Shown here in pieces: positions 18,001 to 21,934 of a DNA stretch of 21,959 nucleotides. How positions within the stretch are numbered: position 1 is the first letter of the stretch; every line of letters starts with the position of its first letter. A program made the translations under genes and the position numbers. A model generated the notes under the pieces. It saw nothing but the letters and a program-made list of their open reading frames with translations. It was not told the origin of the DNA and did no database searches. The stretch is taken from NCBI GenBank assembly GCA_000444245.1, contig ATSW01125953.1, positions 1 through 21,959 of the forward strand, written 5' to 3'. The DNA is from Botryllus schlosseri (lineage: Eukaryota; Chordata; Ascidiacea; Stolidobranchia; Styelidae).

Positions 18001-19328
18001 GATGAGTAATTGAAAAAAAATGGAAAAATTCACTCTTTCTCCATCCAATTCCACGAGACTACTCAATTCTGTAATAAACTGATATGTTTGTAGCAGTGTA
18101 ATGTAGAAAAAGTTTTCAGGTACTAAAGCAATTTTTGATGATGCCCCCTGAAAAATTAATAATACTGCGAAATCTGAAAAAATGCAAGTCAAAGCACTGT
18201 AACATGAACCACCAAAGTACTGCCAATAGAGAAAACTTAATTGAGCACATAGGAAACGTAGAAGTACCCCGTTACTGACCACTCCAGTACCTTACTGCGG
18301 AATGGTAGCATTTTGAAACAGACTCAGACATTGTGTCTTGGTTTCCAGATAATGCCCAAACTCACTGGGTTCAGCCGCAAAATAATCTTGATATTATGAT
18401 CTCTTTTGCATTCCAGGCTATGCTGGCCGTACCGAACTGCCTGACAACTTGAAGTCGATGTTCAGACCCATTGCTATGGTTGTCCCTGATTCCAATCTCA
18501 TTTCCGAAATCATCCTGTTCGGTGAAGGATTTGGAAACTGTCGGGTATATCAATGATTAAGAATCGAAATTATGACGTTACAAACGCCCGTTTTGTTCAG
18601 ATCCTCGCAAAAAAGGTCTACACCCTGTACTCTCTCGCTATTCAGCAACTTTCGAAGCAAGACCATTATGATTTCGGGCTGCGTGCCCTTGTGTCGGTAC
18701 TGCGGTACGCTGGTAGGAAGAAAAGAGCTAACCAGGACATGTCAGATGAAGAGGTGGGCCTTATATAATGGGCTTGGCACGTAGAGAAAACTATATTCCC
18801 TGAAATATATAGACTTGTACAGACTTATATGAACTTAAACTTTCCGCCAATTCTATTTTCGTTTCCTCATTTCCGATAGGACTGATCCTGGACTCTAGGT
18901 CTTAAGTCTTTTATTTAAGATTTTCATCATTAATTTTTGTTGCTGGGAATGATGACTTCAGTCTTTTCAAATTTGTTGCTTAACCAATGCCGTAAGGCAT
19001 GAAAGATATTTTCTATTTAGTTGTTTTGGTTATACAAGCCGGGTAGCTAAATTCAGGTACCTTTAATGCCCTACCCTCGCCCAGTTGATACCATTCATTG
19101 TGATTTTAATTCCTAAACCACTGCTAGCTTCTCCAACATACCGGATATGGTAACGGTTCAAAAAATAACTACTCCAGGTGATTTGAAATGTTTGCTCTTC
19201 AGATCTTGCTGTTGGCCATGAAAGACATGAACGTCGCCAAACTGACATCGGTCGATTCTCCGCTTTTTAACGGAATTGTCAGCGATTTGTTCCCCGGCAT
19301 CGATTGCCCAGTTATCGACTACGGAAAA
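1..19328 (+). CDS. DNAH2: Axonemal dynein heavy chain 2 (inner-arm dynein f/I1 beta chain), partial, 31 exons
   Basis: This ATP-driven motor subunit slides doublet microtubules in cilia and flagella. The 31 exons listed separately join in phase into 1549 codons without a stop. Product order: tail (about 1-740, with the [14 protein letters not shown] block typical of DHC_N1), linker (about 741-1255, DHC_N2), AAA1 (about 1256-1507), start of AAA2 (1508-1549). Walker A GPAGTGKT is at 1309-1316, Walker B CFDEFN at 1359-1364, and sensor-[14 protein letters not shown] starts at 1410. The assignment to DNAH2, not DNAH10 or DNAH5/9/11, rests on remembered DNAH2 blocks: [45 protein letters not shown]-type AAA1, [11 protein letters not shown], and VIDYGK entering AAA2. 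Full-length DNAH2 is about 4400 residues, so both ends are missing. All key AAA1 residues are intact and the gene looks functional. The family is certain; the paralogue is very likely. Confidence 0.93.
55..527 (+). other. DNAH2 intron 1 of window (473 bp)
   Basis: Donor gtacgt, acceptor ttcgcag. Mostly the dispersed ACTTGAGTA repeat (about 90-410). The 12-bp palindrome TGTGACGTCACA sits at 493-504 near the acceptor. No other gene is seen. Confidence 0.85.
90..410. repeat. Dispersed ACTTGAGTA repeat, copy in intron 1
   Basis: Contains GTACTTGAGTAG, a GTGATTTCCAAG block, CACTTGAGTAAGTGATG and a block from about 228 to 365. That block aligns with 10356-10495, sharing TTACAAA, GAAGTGGAA, TCTATAAACA and a TTGARTRAGTWATGCAAG word in order. 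It is probably a small DNA transposon. The boundaries are approximate and no clean end pair was found. Confidence 0.6.
528..674 (+). CDS. DNAH2: DNAH2 exon 2, tail (DHC_N1)
   Basis: Forty-nine codons between acceptor ttcgcag and donor gttagc, phase 0 at both ends (residues 19-67). It carries [20 protein letters not shown], a conserved block of the dynein heavy chain tail. The open frame runs past the donor as intron read-through, which should not be counted as coding. Confidence 0.93.
1073..1080. repeat. Left 8-bp target-site duplication of the CAGGGTTGTAA element
   Basis: ctttacac directly precedes the left end and pairs with cttcacac at 1645-1652, one mismatch. T at position 2 and A at position 7 suit hAT target preference. 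Confidence 0.8.
1081..1644. mobile_element. Non-autonomous hAT-like DNA transposon (MITE), 564 bp, with GACTCGAGTC arrays
   Basis: Lies in intron 2. It begins CAGGGTTGTAA and ends TTACAACCCTG, a perfect 11-bp terminal inverted repeat. The flanking 8 bp, ctttacac on the left and cttcacac on the right, differ at one base and fit the hAT target pattern nTnnnnAn. Both subterminal zones are packed with variants of the palindrome GACTCGAGTC (six perfect copies) around a unique middle of about 180 bp. No transposase frame is present, so it would depend on a transposase supplied elsewhere. hAT membership is inferred from end sequence and duplication length. Confidence 0.88.
1645..1652. repeat. Right 8-bp target-site duplication of the CAGGGTTGTAA element
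   Basis: cttcacac directly follows the right end and matches ctttacac at 1073-1080 apart from one base. Confidence 0.8.
1810..2024 (+). CDS. DNAH2: DNAH2 exon 3, tail (DHC_N1)
   Basis: Starts after acceptor ttccatag and ends with AA before donor gtaata (phase 2), residues 68-139. Contains the conserved tail motif [12 protein letters not shown] and ends NMNFDK, the lysine codon being split across the next intron. The first in-frame ATG lies inside the exon and is not a gene start. Confidence 0.92.
2160..2335. repeat. Dispersed ACTTGAGTA repeat, copy in intron 3
   Basis: Shares GTACTCAAGTATAAGTAG, AAGTAGCAATTTCCAAG and a TAGTTTTGCCTAAAGTACTG block with the other copies. It ends TTTACTGACCACTGACCAC, the same terminus seen near 18270. 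Boundaries are approximate. Confidence 0.55.
2425..2559 (+). CDS. DNAH2: DNAH2 exon 4, tail
   Basis: Acceptor attttcag, donor gtatgt; entered with one base completing Lys and left with AG of a split Arg codon. Encodes [20 protein letters not shown] and following residues (139-184). The W-E-R-L-x-F-x-I-P pattern is typical of axonemal heavy chain tails. Confidence 0.92.
2560..3188 (+). other. DNAH2 intron 4 (629 bp)
   Basis: Contains the 2995-3110 repeat fragment. Open frames on both strands at about 2746-3002 overlap each other and match nothing known. They are taken as chance. Confidence 0.8.
2995..3110. repeat. Dispersed ACTTGAGTA repeat, fragment in intron 4
   Basis: ATGTTAGTAGTTTGGCTTCA and TAGTCTAAAACAT repeat, with few changes, the block at about 15678-15743 in intron 24 (ATGTTAGTAGTTTTGCTTCA, CGTCTAAAACAT). 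This is the core of the dispersed family. Confidence 0.6.
3189..3357 (+). CDS. DNAH2: DNAH2 exon 5, tail
   Basis: Acceptor ttcacccag, donor gtaaga, ending phase 0. Residues 184-240, including [18 protein letters not shown] and [16 protein letters not shown]. The latter matches the PGLxKLxW signature shared by dynein heavy chain tails. Confidence 0.94.
3670..3780 (+). CDS. DNAH2: DNAH2 exon 6, tail
   Basis: Thirty-seven codons, phase 0 to phase 0, between acceptor catattcag and donor gtatgt. Residues 241-277, beginning [19 protein letters not shown]. This is helical tail sequence that follows the PGLxKLxW block in the family. Confidence 0.92.
4107..4235 (+). CDS. DNAH2: DNAH2 exon 7, tail
   Basis: Forty-three codons, phase 0 to phase 0, acceptor gttatag, donor gtgacg. 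Residues 278-320, starting [20 protein letters not shown]. There is no internal stop, and both borders give the only phase that fits the neighbours. Confidence 0.9.
4562..4747 (+). CDS. DNAH2: DNAH2 exon 8, tail
   Basis: Sixty-two codons, phase 0 to phase 0. The acceptor is the less common ctaag; the donor is gtactg. Residues 321-382 include [16 protein letters not shown] and [13 protein letters not shown]. The frame stays open upstream into the intron, but the AG and phase fix the start. Confidence 0.9.
4748..5341 (+). other. DNAH2 intron 8 (594 bp)
   Basis: AT-rich and unique-looking. It contains a brief telomere-like TTAGAGTTAGGGTTAGG at about 5168-5184, too short to mean anything. No coding potential. 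Confidence 0.8.
5342..5504 (+). CDS. DNAH2: DNAH2 exon 9, tail
   Basis: Acceptor gtgtttcag, donor gtagga, leaving phase 1. Residues 383-437, including [16 protein letters not shown] and [10 protein letters not shown]. The frame stays open past the donor, but exon 10 joins only from the gtagga site. Confidence 0.9.
5556..5584. repeat. Short dispersed hairpin repeat, copy 1
   Basis: TTACCCCTGACGAGTGTCAG then YCGAAAAT. Nearly identical to 9146-9173, with two differences in about 28 bp. CTGAC and GTCAG form a 5-bp stem around a 4-base loop. It lies in intron 9, and its origin is unknown. Confidence 0.6.
5655..5847 (+). CDS. DNAH2: DNAH2 exon 10, tail
   Basis: Acceptor cctgtttcag, donor gtattt. 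Residues 437-501, beginning [19 protein letters not shown] and including [20 protein letters not shown]. Ends phase 2 within an Arg codon completed by exon 11 after a 1.4-kb intron. Confidence 0.92.
5985..6160. repeat. Dispersed ACTTGAGTA repeat, copy in intron 10
   Basis: GATGCAAACTCATC, AAGTAGTTTTACCTAAAG, ACTCTAAAATACAG and CTACTTGAGTAATTGGTGCA follow in the same order as in the intron 15 copy. It sits just left of the CAGGGGCGG transposon. Confidence 0.55.
6270..7123. mobile_element. Non-autonomous hAT-like DNA transposon, 854 bp, with CAGGGGCGG ends
   Basis: Fills most of intron 10. The left end is CAGGGGCGGGCAACT; the right end is the reverse complement of CAGGGGCGGTCATTTT. Just inside both ends are GC-rich runs with GGGCCGG and GCGGGCC words, a pattern familiar from widespread hAT elements. 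The flanks cattaaaa (6262-6269) and cattaacg (7124-7131) agree at six of eight bases, consistent with an aged 8-bp duplication. Open frames inside are short and resemble nothing I recognise, so it looks non-autonomous or decayed. Confidence 0.82.
7247..7447 (+). CDS. DNAH2: DNAH2 exon 11, tail
   Basis: Acceptor ccgtttgaag, donor gtttgt. Residues 501-568, including [20 protein letters not shown]. The reading frame would hit a stop a few codons past the donor, and AA plus G of exon 12 restores a lysine. The gtttgt donor is weak but is the only one that fits the phase. Confidence 0.88.
7448..8098 (+). other. DNAH2 intron 11 (651 bp)
   Basis: Donor gtttgt, acceptor ttccgatag. GTGACTCCA-type words recur twice (about 7755 and 7788). 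Otherwise nothing recognised. Confidence 0.75.
8099..8255 (+). CDS. DNAH2: DNAH2 exon 12, tail
   Basis: Acceptor ttccgatag, donor gtataa, ending phase 0. Residues 568-620, starting [20 protein letters not shown] and including [16 protein letters not shown]. The IPPIxEQFxILEKYEV region is a recalled DNAH2 block. The exon is missed if only ATG-started frames are considered. Confidence 0.92.
8392..8624 (+). CDS. DNAH2: DNAH2 exon 13, tail
   Basis: The longest exon in the window (233 bp). Acceptor ttctgccag, donor gtaagt, ending phase 2. Residues 621-698, including [27 protein letters not shown] is strongly conserved in DNAH2. The short preceding intron stays open in one frame, which makes a misleading longer open frame. 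Confidence 0.94.
8625..9632 (+). other. DNAH2 intron 13 (1008 bp)
   Basis: Donor gtaagt, acceptor gtacag. Holds the second copy of the hairpin repeat at 9146-9173. The rest is unique AT-rich sequence without terminal repeats or coding frames. Confidence 0.8.
9146..9173. repeat. Short dispersed hairpin repeat, copy 2
   Basis: TTACCCCTGACAAGTGTCAG then YCGAAAAT. Partner of 5556-5584 in the same orientation, in intron 13. The two do not delimit one element because exons lie between them. Confidence 0.6.
9633..9759 (+). CDS. DNAH2: DNAH2 exon 14, tail to linker
   Basis: Acceptor gtacag, donor gtgggc, ending phase 0. Residues 698-740, including [18 protein letters not shown]. [14 protein letters not shown] is a conserved heavy chain block just before the linker. 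Confidence 0.94.
9760..9820 (+). other. DNAH2 mini-intron 14 (61 bp)
   Basis: Donor gtgggc, pyrimidine-rich tract and acceptor cgcccgcag. Its length is not a multiple of three, so retention would shift the frame. Confidence 0.9.
9821..9961 (+). CDS. DNAH2: DNAH2 exon 15, start of linker
   Basis: Forty-seven codons after a 61-bp intron, acceptor cgcccgcag, donor gtgaga. Residues 741-787, starting [20 protein letters not shown]. The WxxNWxxW-like tryptophan pattern marks the front of the DHC_N2 linker domain. Confidence 0.94.
10036..10265. mobile_element. Internal fragment of a relative of the GACTCGAGTC hAT-like element
   Basis: Intron 15. It aligns by eye to the middle of the 1081-1644 element: a shared run CATTTCATTGTAATT, then GATACTTG, CCAGAAAC and GAGGAAAATT-like words in the same order and orientation, preceded by ACTCGAGTC motifs. 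Neither terminal inverted repeat is present, so this is a truncated, diverged copy. Confidence 0.75.
10310..10556. repeat. Dispersed ACTTGAGTA repeat, best copy, in intron 15
   Basis: Runs from ATTCAGTTACCTTGATACT, also near 15599, through CTTAGTAGCTTTGCTTCAAA and TTGAGTGAGTAATGCAAG to a GTAGAAGTACTTC end followed by a degraded TGGTCACCACTC terminus. It lies directly after the hAT-like fragment at 10036-10265. Confidence 0.6.
10684..10812 (+). CDS. DNAH2: DNAH2 exon 16, linker (DHC_N2)
   Basis: Forty-three codons, phase 0 to phase 0, acceptor tttatcag, donor gtacag. Residues 788-830 carry [20 protein letters not shown] followed by W, the P-x-I-x-x-L-x-N-x-x-M-x-x-R-H-W signature of dynein linkers. 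Confidence 0.96.
10880..11011 (+). CDS. DNAH2: DNAH2 exon 17, linker (DHC_N2)
   Basis: Forty-four codons after a 67-bp intron, acceptor ctttttag, donor gtgcct. Residues 831-874 include [20 protein letters not shown] and ASKELAIEQ, both conserved in DHC_N2. Confidence 0.96.
11012..11540 (+). other. DNAH2 intron 17 (529 bp)
   Basis: AT-rich unique sequence. The frame from exon 17 stays open for some 100 bp, then stops. Nothing else is recognised. Confidence 0.8.
11541..11617 (+). CDS. DNAH2: DNAH2 exon 18, linker (DHC_N2)
   Basis: The shortest internal exon (77 bp), acceptor attatgtttag, donor gtgggt. Residues 875-900, [20 protein letters not shown] followed by ERGHYR. The pattern LxxIxxxW...xxxPYKxxGxxxL, continued into exon 19, is a linker hallmark. 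Confidence 0.95.
11618..12230 (+). other. DNAH2 intron 18 (613 bp)
   Basis: AT-rich unique sequence. A minus-strand open frame crossing exon 18 (11463-11780) is treated as a shadow of the exon. No repeat seen. Confidence 0.8.
12231..12417 (+). CDS. DNAH2: DNAH2 exon 19, linker (DHC_N2)
   Basis: Acceptor ttggtttag, donor gtgtgg, ending phase 0. Residues 900-962 include [33 protein letters not shown] and VQRQWMYLE. The LEDNQVxLxxMKxS and Q-R-x-W-x-Y-L-E motifs are classic for dynein linkers. Confidence 0.97.
12418..13530 (+). other. DNAH2 introns 19 and 20 (12418-12942 and 13082-13530)
   Basis: Two AT-rich introns of 525 and 449 bp on either side of exon 20. Intron 20 has several loosely similar GGATTTAG/GGATTGA words around 13250-13430 but no clear repeat unit. 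Confidence 0.75.
12943..13081 (+). CDS. DNAH2: DNAH2 exon 20, linker (DHC_N2)
   Basis: Acceptor gtgttgcag, donor gttcgt, leaving phase 1. Residues 963-1009, starting [20 protein letters not shown]. [16 protein letters not shown] is one of the clearest DNAH2 blocks. Confidence 0.96.
13531..13691 (+). CDS. DNAH2: DNAH2 exon 21, linker (DHC_N2)
   Basis: Acceptor atttttccag, donor gtaagt, ending phase 0. Residues 1009-1062 include [20 protein letters not shown] and [11 protein letters not shown]. [29 protein letters not shown] is a strongly conserved dynein linker segment. Confidence 0.97.
13791..14165. repeat. Threefold imperfect direct repeat in intron 21
   Basis: A unit starting GGGTTGT..GCATTA.. 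with CTCATAAAATATC recurs at about 13791-13890, 13955-14040 (CTCCTAAAATATC) and 14111-14165 (CTCATAAAATATC). The first two units also share GGTATATCCA. Spacing is uneven at about 147-175 bp. AT-rich, no coding potential; a degraded tandem or dispersed repeat. Confidence 0.55.
14340..14481 (+). CDS. DNAH2: DNAH2 exon 22, linker (DHC_N2)
   Basis: Acceptor cttccaaaag, donor gtgggt, leaving phase 1. Residues 1063-1110 start [17 protein letters not shown]. The V-Q-P-H-L-x-K-C-F motif fixes the start. A longer open frame runs over this exon on both sides, but its flanks are intron. Confidence 0.95.
14766..14902 (+). CDS. DNAH2: DNAH2 exon 23, linker (DHC_N2)
   Basis: Acceptor ttcctcag, donor gtgagc, ending phase 0. 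Residues 1110-1155 include [20 protein letters not shown] and [11 protein letters not shown]. The VExWL..VE..M..TL pattern is conserved in the family. Confidence 0.95.
14964..15074 (+). CDS. DNAH2: DNAH2 exon 24, linker (DHC_N2)
   Basis: Thirty-seven codons after a 61-bp intron, acceptor aatcacag, donor gtaggg, phase 0 to phase 0. Residues 1156-1192 begin [18 protein letters not shown]. QIxWT is a near-universal dynein linker motif. Confidence 0.95.
15075..15843 (+). other. DNAH2 intron 24 (769 bp)
   Basis: The right half is the dispersed repeat copy at about 15360-15745. An in-frame open stretch runs from 15640 into exon 25, but only the part after acceptor ccttttccag at 15843 is coding. 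Confidence 0.82.
15360..15745. repeat. Dispersed ACTTGAGTA repeat, copy in intron 24
   Basis: Contains AAGTAGCGATTTTCAAGA, CAGTGGTCTTTT, ATTCAGTTACCGTAATACT, ATGTTAGTAGTTTTGCTTCA and GTCTAAAACAT, each matched in other introns. A GGTGAGTAAGTATTCC word follows but is intronic. It may be two nested or adjacent copies. Confidence 0.55.
15844..16032 (+). CDS. DNAH2: DNAH2 exon 25, end of linker
   Basis: Sixty-three codons, phase 0 to phase 0, acceptor ccttttccag, donor gtgcgt. Residues 1193-1255 include [19 protein letters not shown] and [13 protein letters not shown]. The [10 protein letters not shown] and W-x-x-Q-L-R-x-Y-W motifs mark the end of the linker before AAA1. Confidence 0.97.
16033..17065 (+). 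other. DNAH2 introns 25 and 26 (16033-16456 and 16600-17065)
   Basis: Introns of 424 and 466 bp around exon 26. Both AT-rich; nothing recognised beyond splice signals. Confidence 0.8.
16457..16599 (+). CDS. DNAH2: DNAH2 exon 26, entry to AAA1
   Basis: Acceptor aaacacag, donor gtttgt, leaving phase 2. Residues 1256-1303 include [20 protein letters not shown], the conserved N-terminal part of AAA1, and end ALHLHR just before the P-loop exon. Confidence 0.97.
17066..17216 (+). CDS. DNAH2: DNAH2 exon 27, AAA1 Walker A
   Basis: Acceptor tttatcag, donor gtatgc, ending phase 0. Residues 1303-1353 carry the P-loop [10 protein letters not shown] (Walker A at 1309-1316, catalytic Lys1315) followed by [22 protein letters not shown]1 is the main ATP-hydrolysing site of dynein. 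Confidence 0.98.
17495..17630. repeat. Dispersed ACTTGAGTA repeat, degraded end in intron 27
   Basis: CACTCAAGTGAGTGCAA, ATACTTGAGTACTCGG and GTACTTCATTACTGACTGAC resemble the right end of the family. Only the terminal part is recognisable. Confidence 0.45.
17735..17915 (+). CDS. DNAH2: DNAH2 exon 28, AAA1 Walker B
   Basis: Acceptor tattccag, donor gtactc, leaving phase 1. Residues 1354-1414 start [20 protein letters not shown] with Walker B acids Asp1361 and Glu1362, and end at the sensor-I stretch FITMNP (Asn1412). All are intact, so AAA1 should be catalytically competent. Confidence 0.98.
18040..18290. repeat. Dispersed ACTTGAGTA repeat, degraded copy in intron 28
   Basis: Ends CGTAGAAGTACCCCGTTACT followed by GACCACTCCAG, which would read in reverse as a CTGGAGTGGTCAGTAAC terminus. 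This matches the TTACTGACCACT end of the intron 3 copy. The interior is weakly related. Confidence 0.45.
18417..18544 (+). CDS. DNAH2: DNAH2 exon 29, AAA1
   Basis: Acceptor cattccag, donor gtatat, ending phase 0. Residues 1414-1456 include [20 protein letters not shown] and [11 protein letters not shown]. [18 protein letters not shown] is nearly invariant in dynein AAA1. Confidence 0.98.
18601..18753 (+). CDS. DNAH2: DNAH2 exon 30, end of AAA1
   Basis: Fifty-one codons, phase 0 to phase 0, after a 56-bp intron. Acceptor ttttgttcag, donor gtgggc. Residues 1457-1507 include [20 protein letters not shown] and [14 protein letters not shown], the helical lid of AAA1. The [12 protein letters not shown] block is DNAH2-like. 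Confidence 0.98.
18754..19202 (+). other. DNAH2 intron 30 (449 bp)
   Basis: AT-rich, donor gtgggc, acceptor gctcttcag. No repeat or second gene seen. Confidence 0.8.
19203..19328 (+). CDS. DNAH2: DNAH2 exon 31, AAA1 to AAA2 junction
   Basis: Forty-two codons, phase 0 to phase 0, acceptor gctcttcag, donor gtatgt. Residues 1508-1549 include [20 protein letters not shown] and end PVIDYGK. This is the last exon in the window. The following AAA2 block up to its GxxGxGK P-loop does not appear downstream. Confidence 0.96.
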
Positions 19329-19810
19329 GTATGTGTCCGCCATATCAATTATATTATATTATGTGCTGAAATATGCCTCTTCTTCACTTGCCCATTGTTT
19401 GTATGTATATCTGTAGACTCAATCACTGCAAGATGTGCAACCGTGCACGCCTTGTTTTAACATCTTTGTTTATGTTTCTACTACATTTGCCGGGTAAAAG
19501 GGGAGGTTGATTGATAGACCTCATGAATTCGCTTCGACTCCTTCCTTTCTCTCTCATTGCACCACAATTCTTGTGATATTTGTAATTGATGAAACTTTTT
19601 AGAGGATCATTTTGATTCTGATTCTCCATAATTTGATCACTTTCAAATCGGTTTTATGTTAAGAGATACTTTTAGAAACTGTTATTTTTTTTCGGGTCTT
19701 ATAAGGCTTCCTACTTTGTACCCAGGCATGCTTGGACAAACTTATCTGAAACTGATTTAAGGTTAAGTGCAGTGTGCATATAATTCTCGGGTACAGGGCA
19801 GACATGGGGT

Positions 19811-19958
19811 GATTACTTTATGAATGTAATCGATTGCGATTACGATTACTTCGGTATCACGCGANTACGATTACGATTACGATTACAGCAAAATCTGGAA
19901 GTAGTCGATTGCGATTACGATTACATTTGAAAAGTAATCACGATTACTCACGATTACA
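19811..19958. repeat. GATTAC-rich array, possible transposon terminus
   Basis: About ten copies of GATTAC, in short runs of CGATTACGATTAC and with CGATTGCGATTAC variants, lie 480 bp after the last exon. GATTAC/GTAATC arrays occur in subterminal zones of many hAT elements, but I found no matching second end. One base (19865) is ambiguous. It could also be a simple hexanucleotide repeat. Confidence 0.6.
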
Positions 19959-20726
19959 TTTACTTTTTCTATTTATTTTTGAAGACATATTGGACGACAA
20001 TATAACTGGCGATGAAAAGGCCTCATGAGAGAACAACTTCGTTCTTAAATGTGACATCATTCGCTTGTTACGTCACTATATACNATTACATAACTTTATA
20101 GATGACGATTTCTCAGACCCAACGATTTGCACTCTAAAAAGGGCCATAACTGCCGCACACCAAACCCCCTTATTCGGTGGGGGNCGAGCTCAAAGAGGGC
20201 CAAATTATTTCGTAAATTAAAATAAGTTATAGAGTGTTTTTGAATGATTAATTTAACTTGAAAATTTTCCTCACCCTTCGCGATTTCATGTCGCTAGATA
20301 TCTTGATTTTAATGTGCATACCCCTCCCCATCAAGAAAACAATATGCATAATTTATAGAAATCGCCATTTCGGTACCGACCACTACCGCGCCACGACACC
20401 AGGACATATGCAGACGTCTGACGATCATGTGCTACCAAAGAAAGATCTTGGCCGAAACGTCCATGTATATGTGTCCACTGTCCGGTGTCGACTGTCCATT
20501 GTCCATAGCTGCGCTGAATGGGCGTGACGAATAGTCCTATCCTAACATAAGCCCCGTAGTACAATGCCACCCGGTGTACCCATAGAGGAAAATGATACAT
20601 CCTGTGAATAAAAGACAATTTGTGTATGCGTCTCACGAAATGTTTTTCGTTCAGTTTAGTCTGCAACGTTTGTTCGACTCCAATATATTTTGACTAGGCG
20701 GTAGATCGCCAGTTAACAACAGCGAC

Positions 20727-21303
20727 TAGGGTTGCATTTAAAACAAACGGTGTTTTAAAACAGTTTGTTTAAAACATGTTTAAACAATATTTTAAACAAA
20801 TGCCTTTTAAAAAAAACTGTTATTTTTAAACGTTGTCTAATTATACCGTAAGTGTGTAAATCGGCCTACGTCGGAAAGACCATGTAGTATCAGCCCACGG
20901 ACGATTTGCACCCATAATAGTCTATGTATACGCTGTGGGATGGCTGGAACCCTCAAAATCGTCGTCGGTGCAACAGTTTTAGCATGTAGATATTGATCAT
21001 TGGTACGGAATGGGTGTTATGATGATGATGACCGCCAATCGTAAAAATGCTGCATAACGGTGAAGACCTGGTTAAATATATTTTTAGTTTGTTTATGACA
21101 GTGGTCAGAAGCCGTTTTCGTCGAAAGAGCCATGTTTATCCTATATTTTCAATTGCCAACGTCAATCCACTGCGACGTCACAATTAAATATTAGTAACGT
21201 CATGGCAAAAACAAAAACAAAAAAACAAAAAAAAACATGTCTAAAACATGGGTCTTGTTTTAAACAATTGTTTAAATTGATTTTTGTTTTAAATGCAACC
21301 GTG
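20727..21303. mobile_element. Probable non-autonomous DNA transposon, about 577 bp, with GTTTAAAC-rich ends
   Basis: The left end reads TAGGGTTGCATTTAAAACAA; the reverse complement of the right end reads CACGGTTGCATTTAAAACAA. They share an 18-bp perfect core starting GGTTGCAT. Both subterminal zones are rich in GTTTAAAC-like palindromic words, and the right one also has an A-rich CAAAAA run (about 21207-21235). No clear 8-bp duplication flanks it and no transposase frame is visible. The AGGGTTG-like end resembles that of the 1081-1644 element, suggesting a related hAT family. Confidence 0.7.
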
Positions 21304-21449
21304 CATGCAACAAAGTAATAATATCAACGGGCCCGTCCGAAGATGTTATAATTGTTGATTACACACCGAATGCATATTGACTCAATCGTGTCTTTCAGTT
21401 GTTGTGACAAGGTCGATCGTAAAAGAGAGGTATGGGGAGGGGGGATCGC

Positions 21450-21493
21450 CCCCAGACGTTTGATTGATCATCCCCAGACGTTTGATCGATCAC
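21450..21493. repeat. 22-bp tandem duplication
   Basis: Two adjacent 22-bp units starting CCCCAGACGTTTGAT differ at two bases. They contain TGATCA and CGATCA words. No gene is near, so this looks like a minor local duplication. Confidence 0.75.
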
Positions 21494-21602
21494 CCTACGG
21501 GGGCTGCTGTTTCGGTCCTGATCCTAGCTACAACGCACGCTAATATGGTGTATAAGCGAATGACTATGACGGCAGATTCAAATGTTGAGTAAAGACAGGG
21601 CA

Positions 21603-21619
21603 TACGATAACTTATCGTA
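21603..21619. repeat. Perfect 8-bp inverted repeat with one-base centre
   Basis: TACGATAA and TTATCGTA flank a single C. It could be a binding site or chance; nothing around it gives a role. Confidence 0.6.
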
Positions 21620-21934
21620 GGCCCCGGTAAAGAATTGCGAAATACCGATTGGTGCCTGTTTCAGGGTAGGGGCATATTAGAATAAATAAGATAAAGTGAA
21701 CATAAAATTCGGCAATATTGCATAATATTTCTCGCAGTTGAACGATGAATTGCCTACAATCCATTTAACACATATATTGCGAACTGCCTTTTTACTCGCA
21801 ACAGCAAAGAACAACTCGGTCATGATTTATATCAGCAGTCGTTGATTTGTAACGATTTGATGTAGAAATCGTAATATTTGAAGAGCACAAAATTTCAAAT
21901 ATTTGTCGAGTGAACGCAGTCATAGGCCTATACT

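Noticed and set aside
20331-20666. Overlapping plus and minus open frames after the last exon
   Set aside because: Short, overlapping on opposite strands, and with no match to dynein AAA2 or any family I know. No splice or start context supports a gene.
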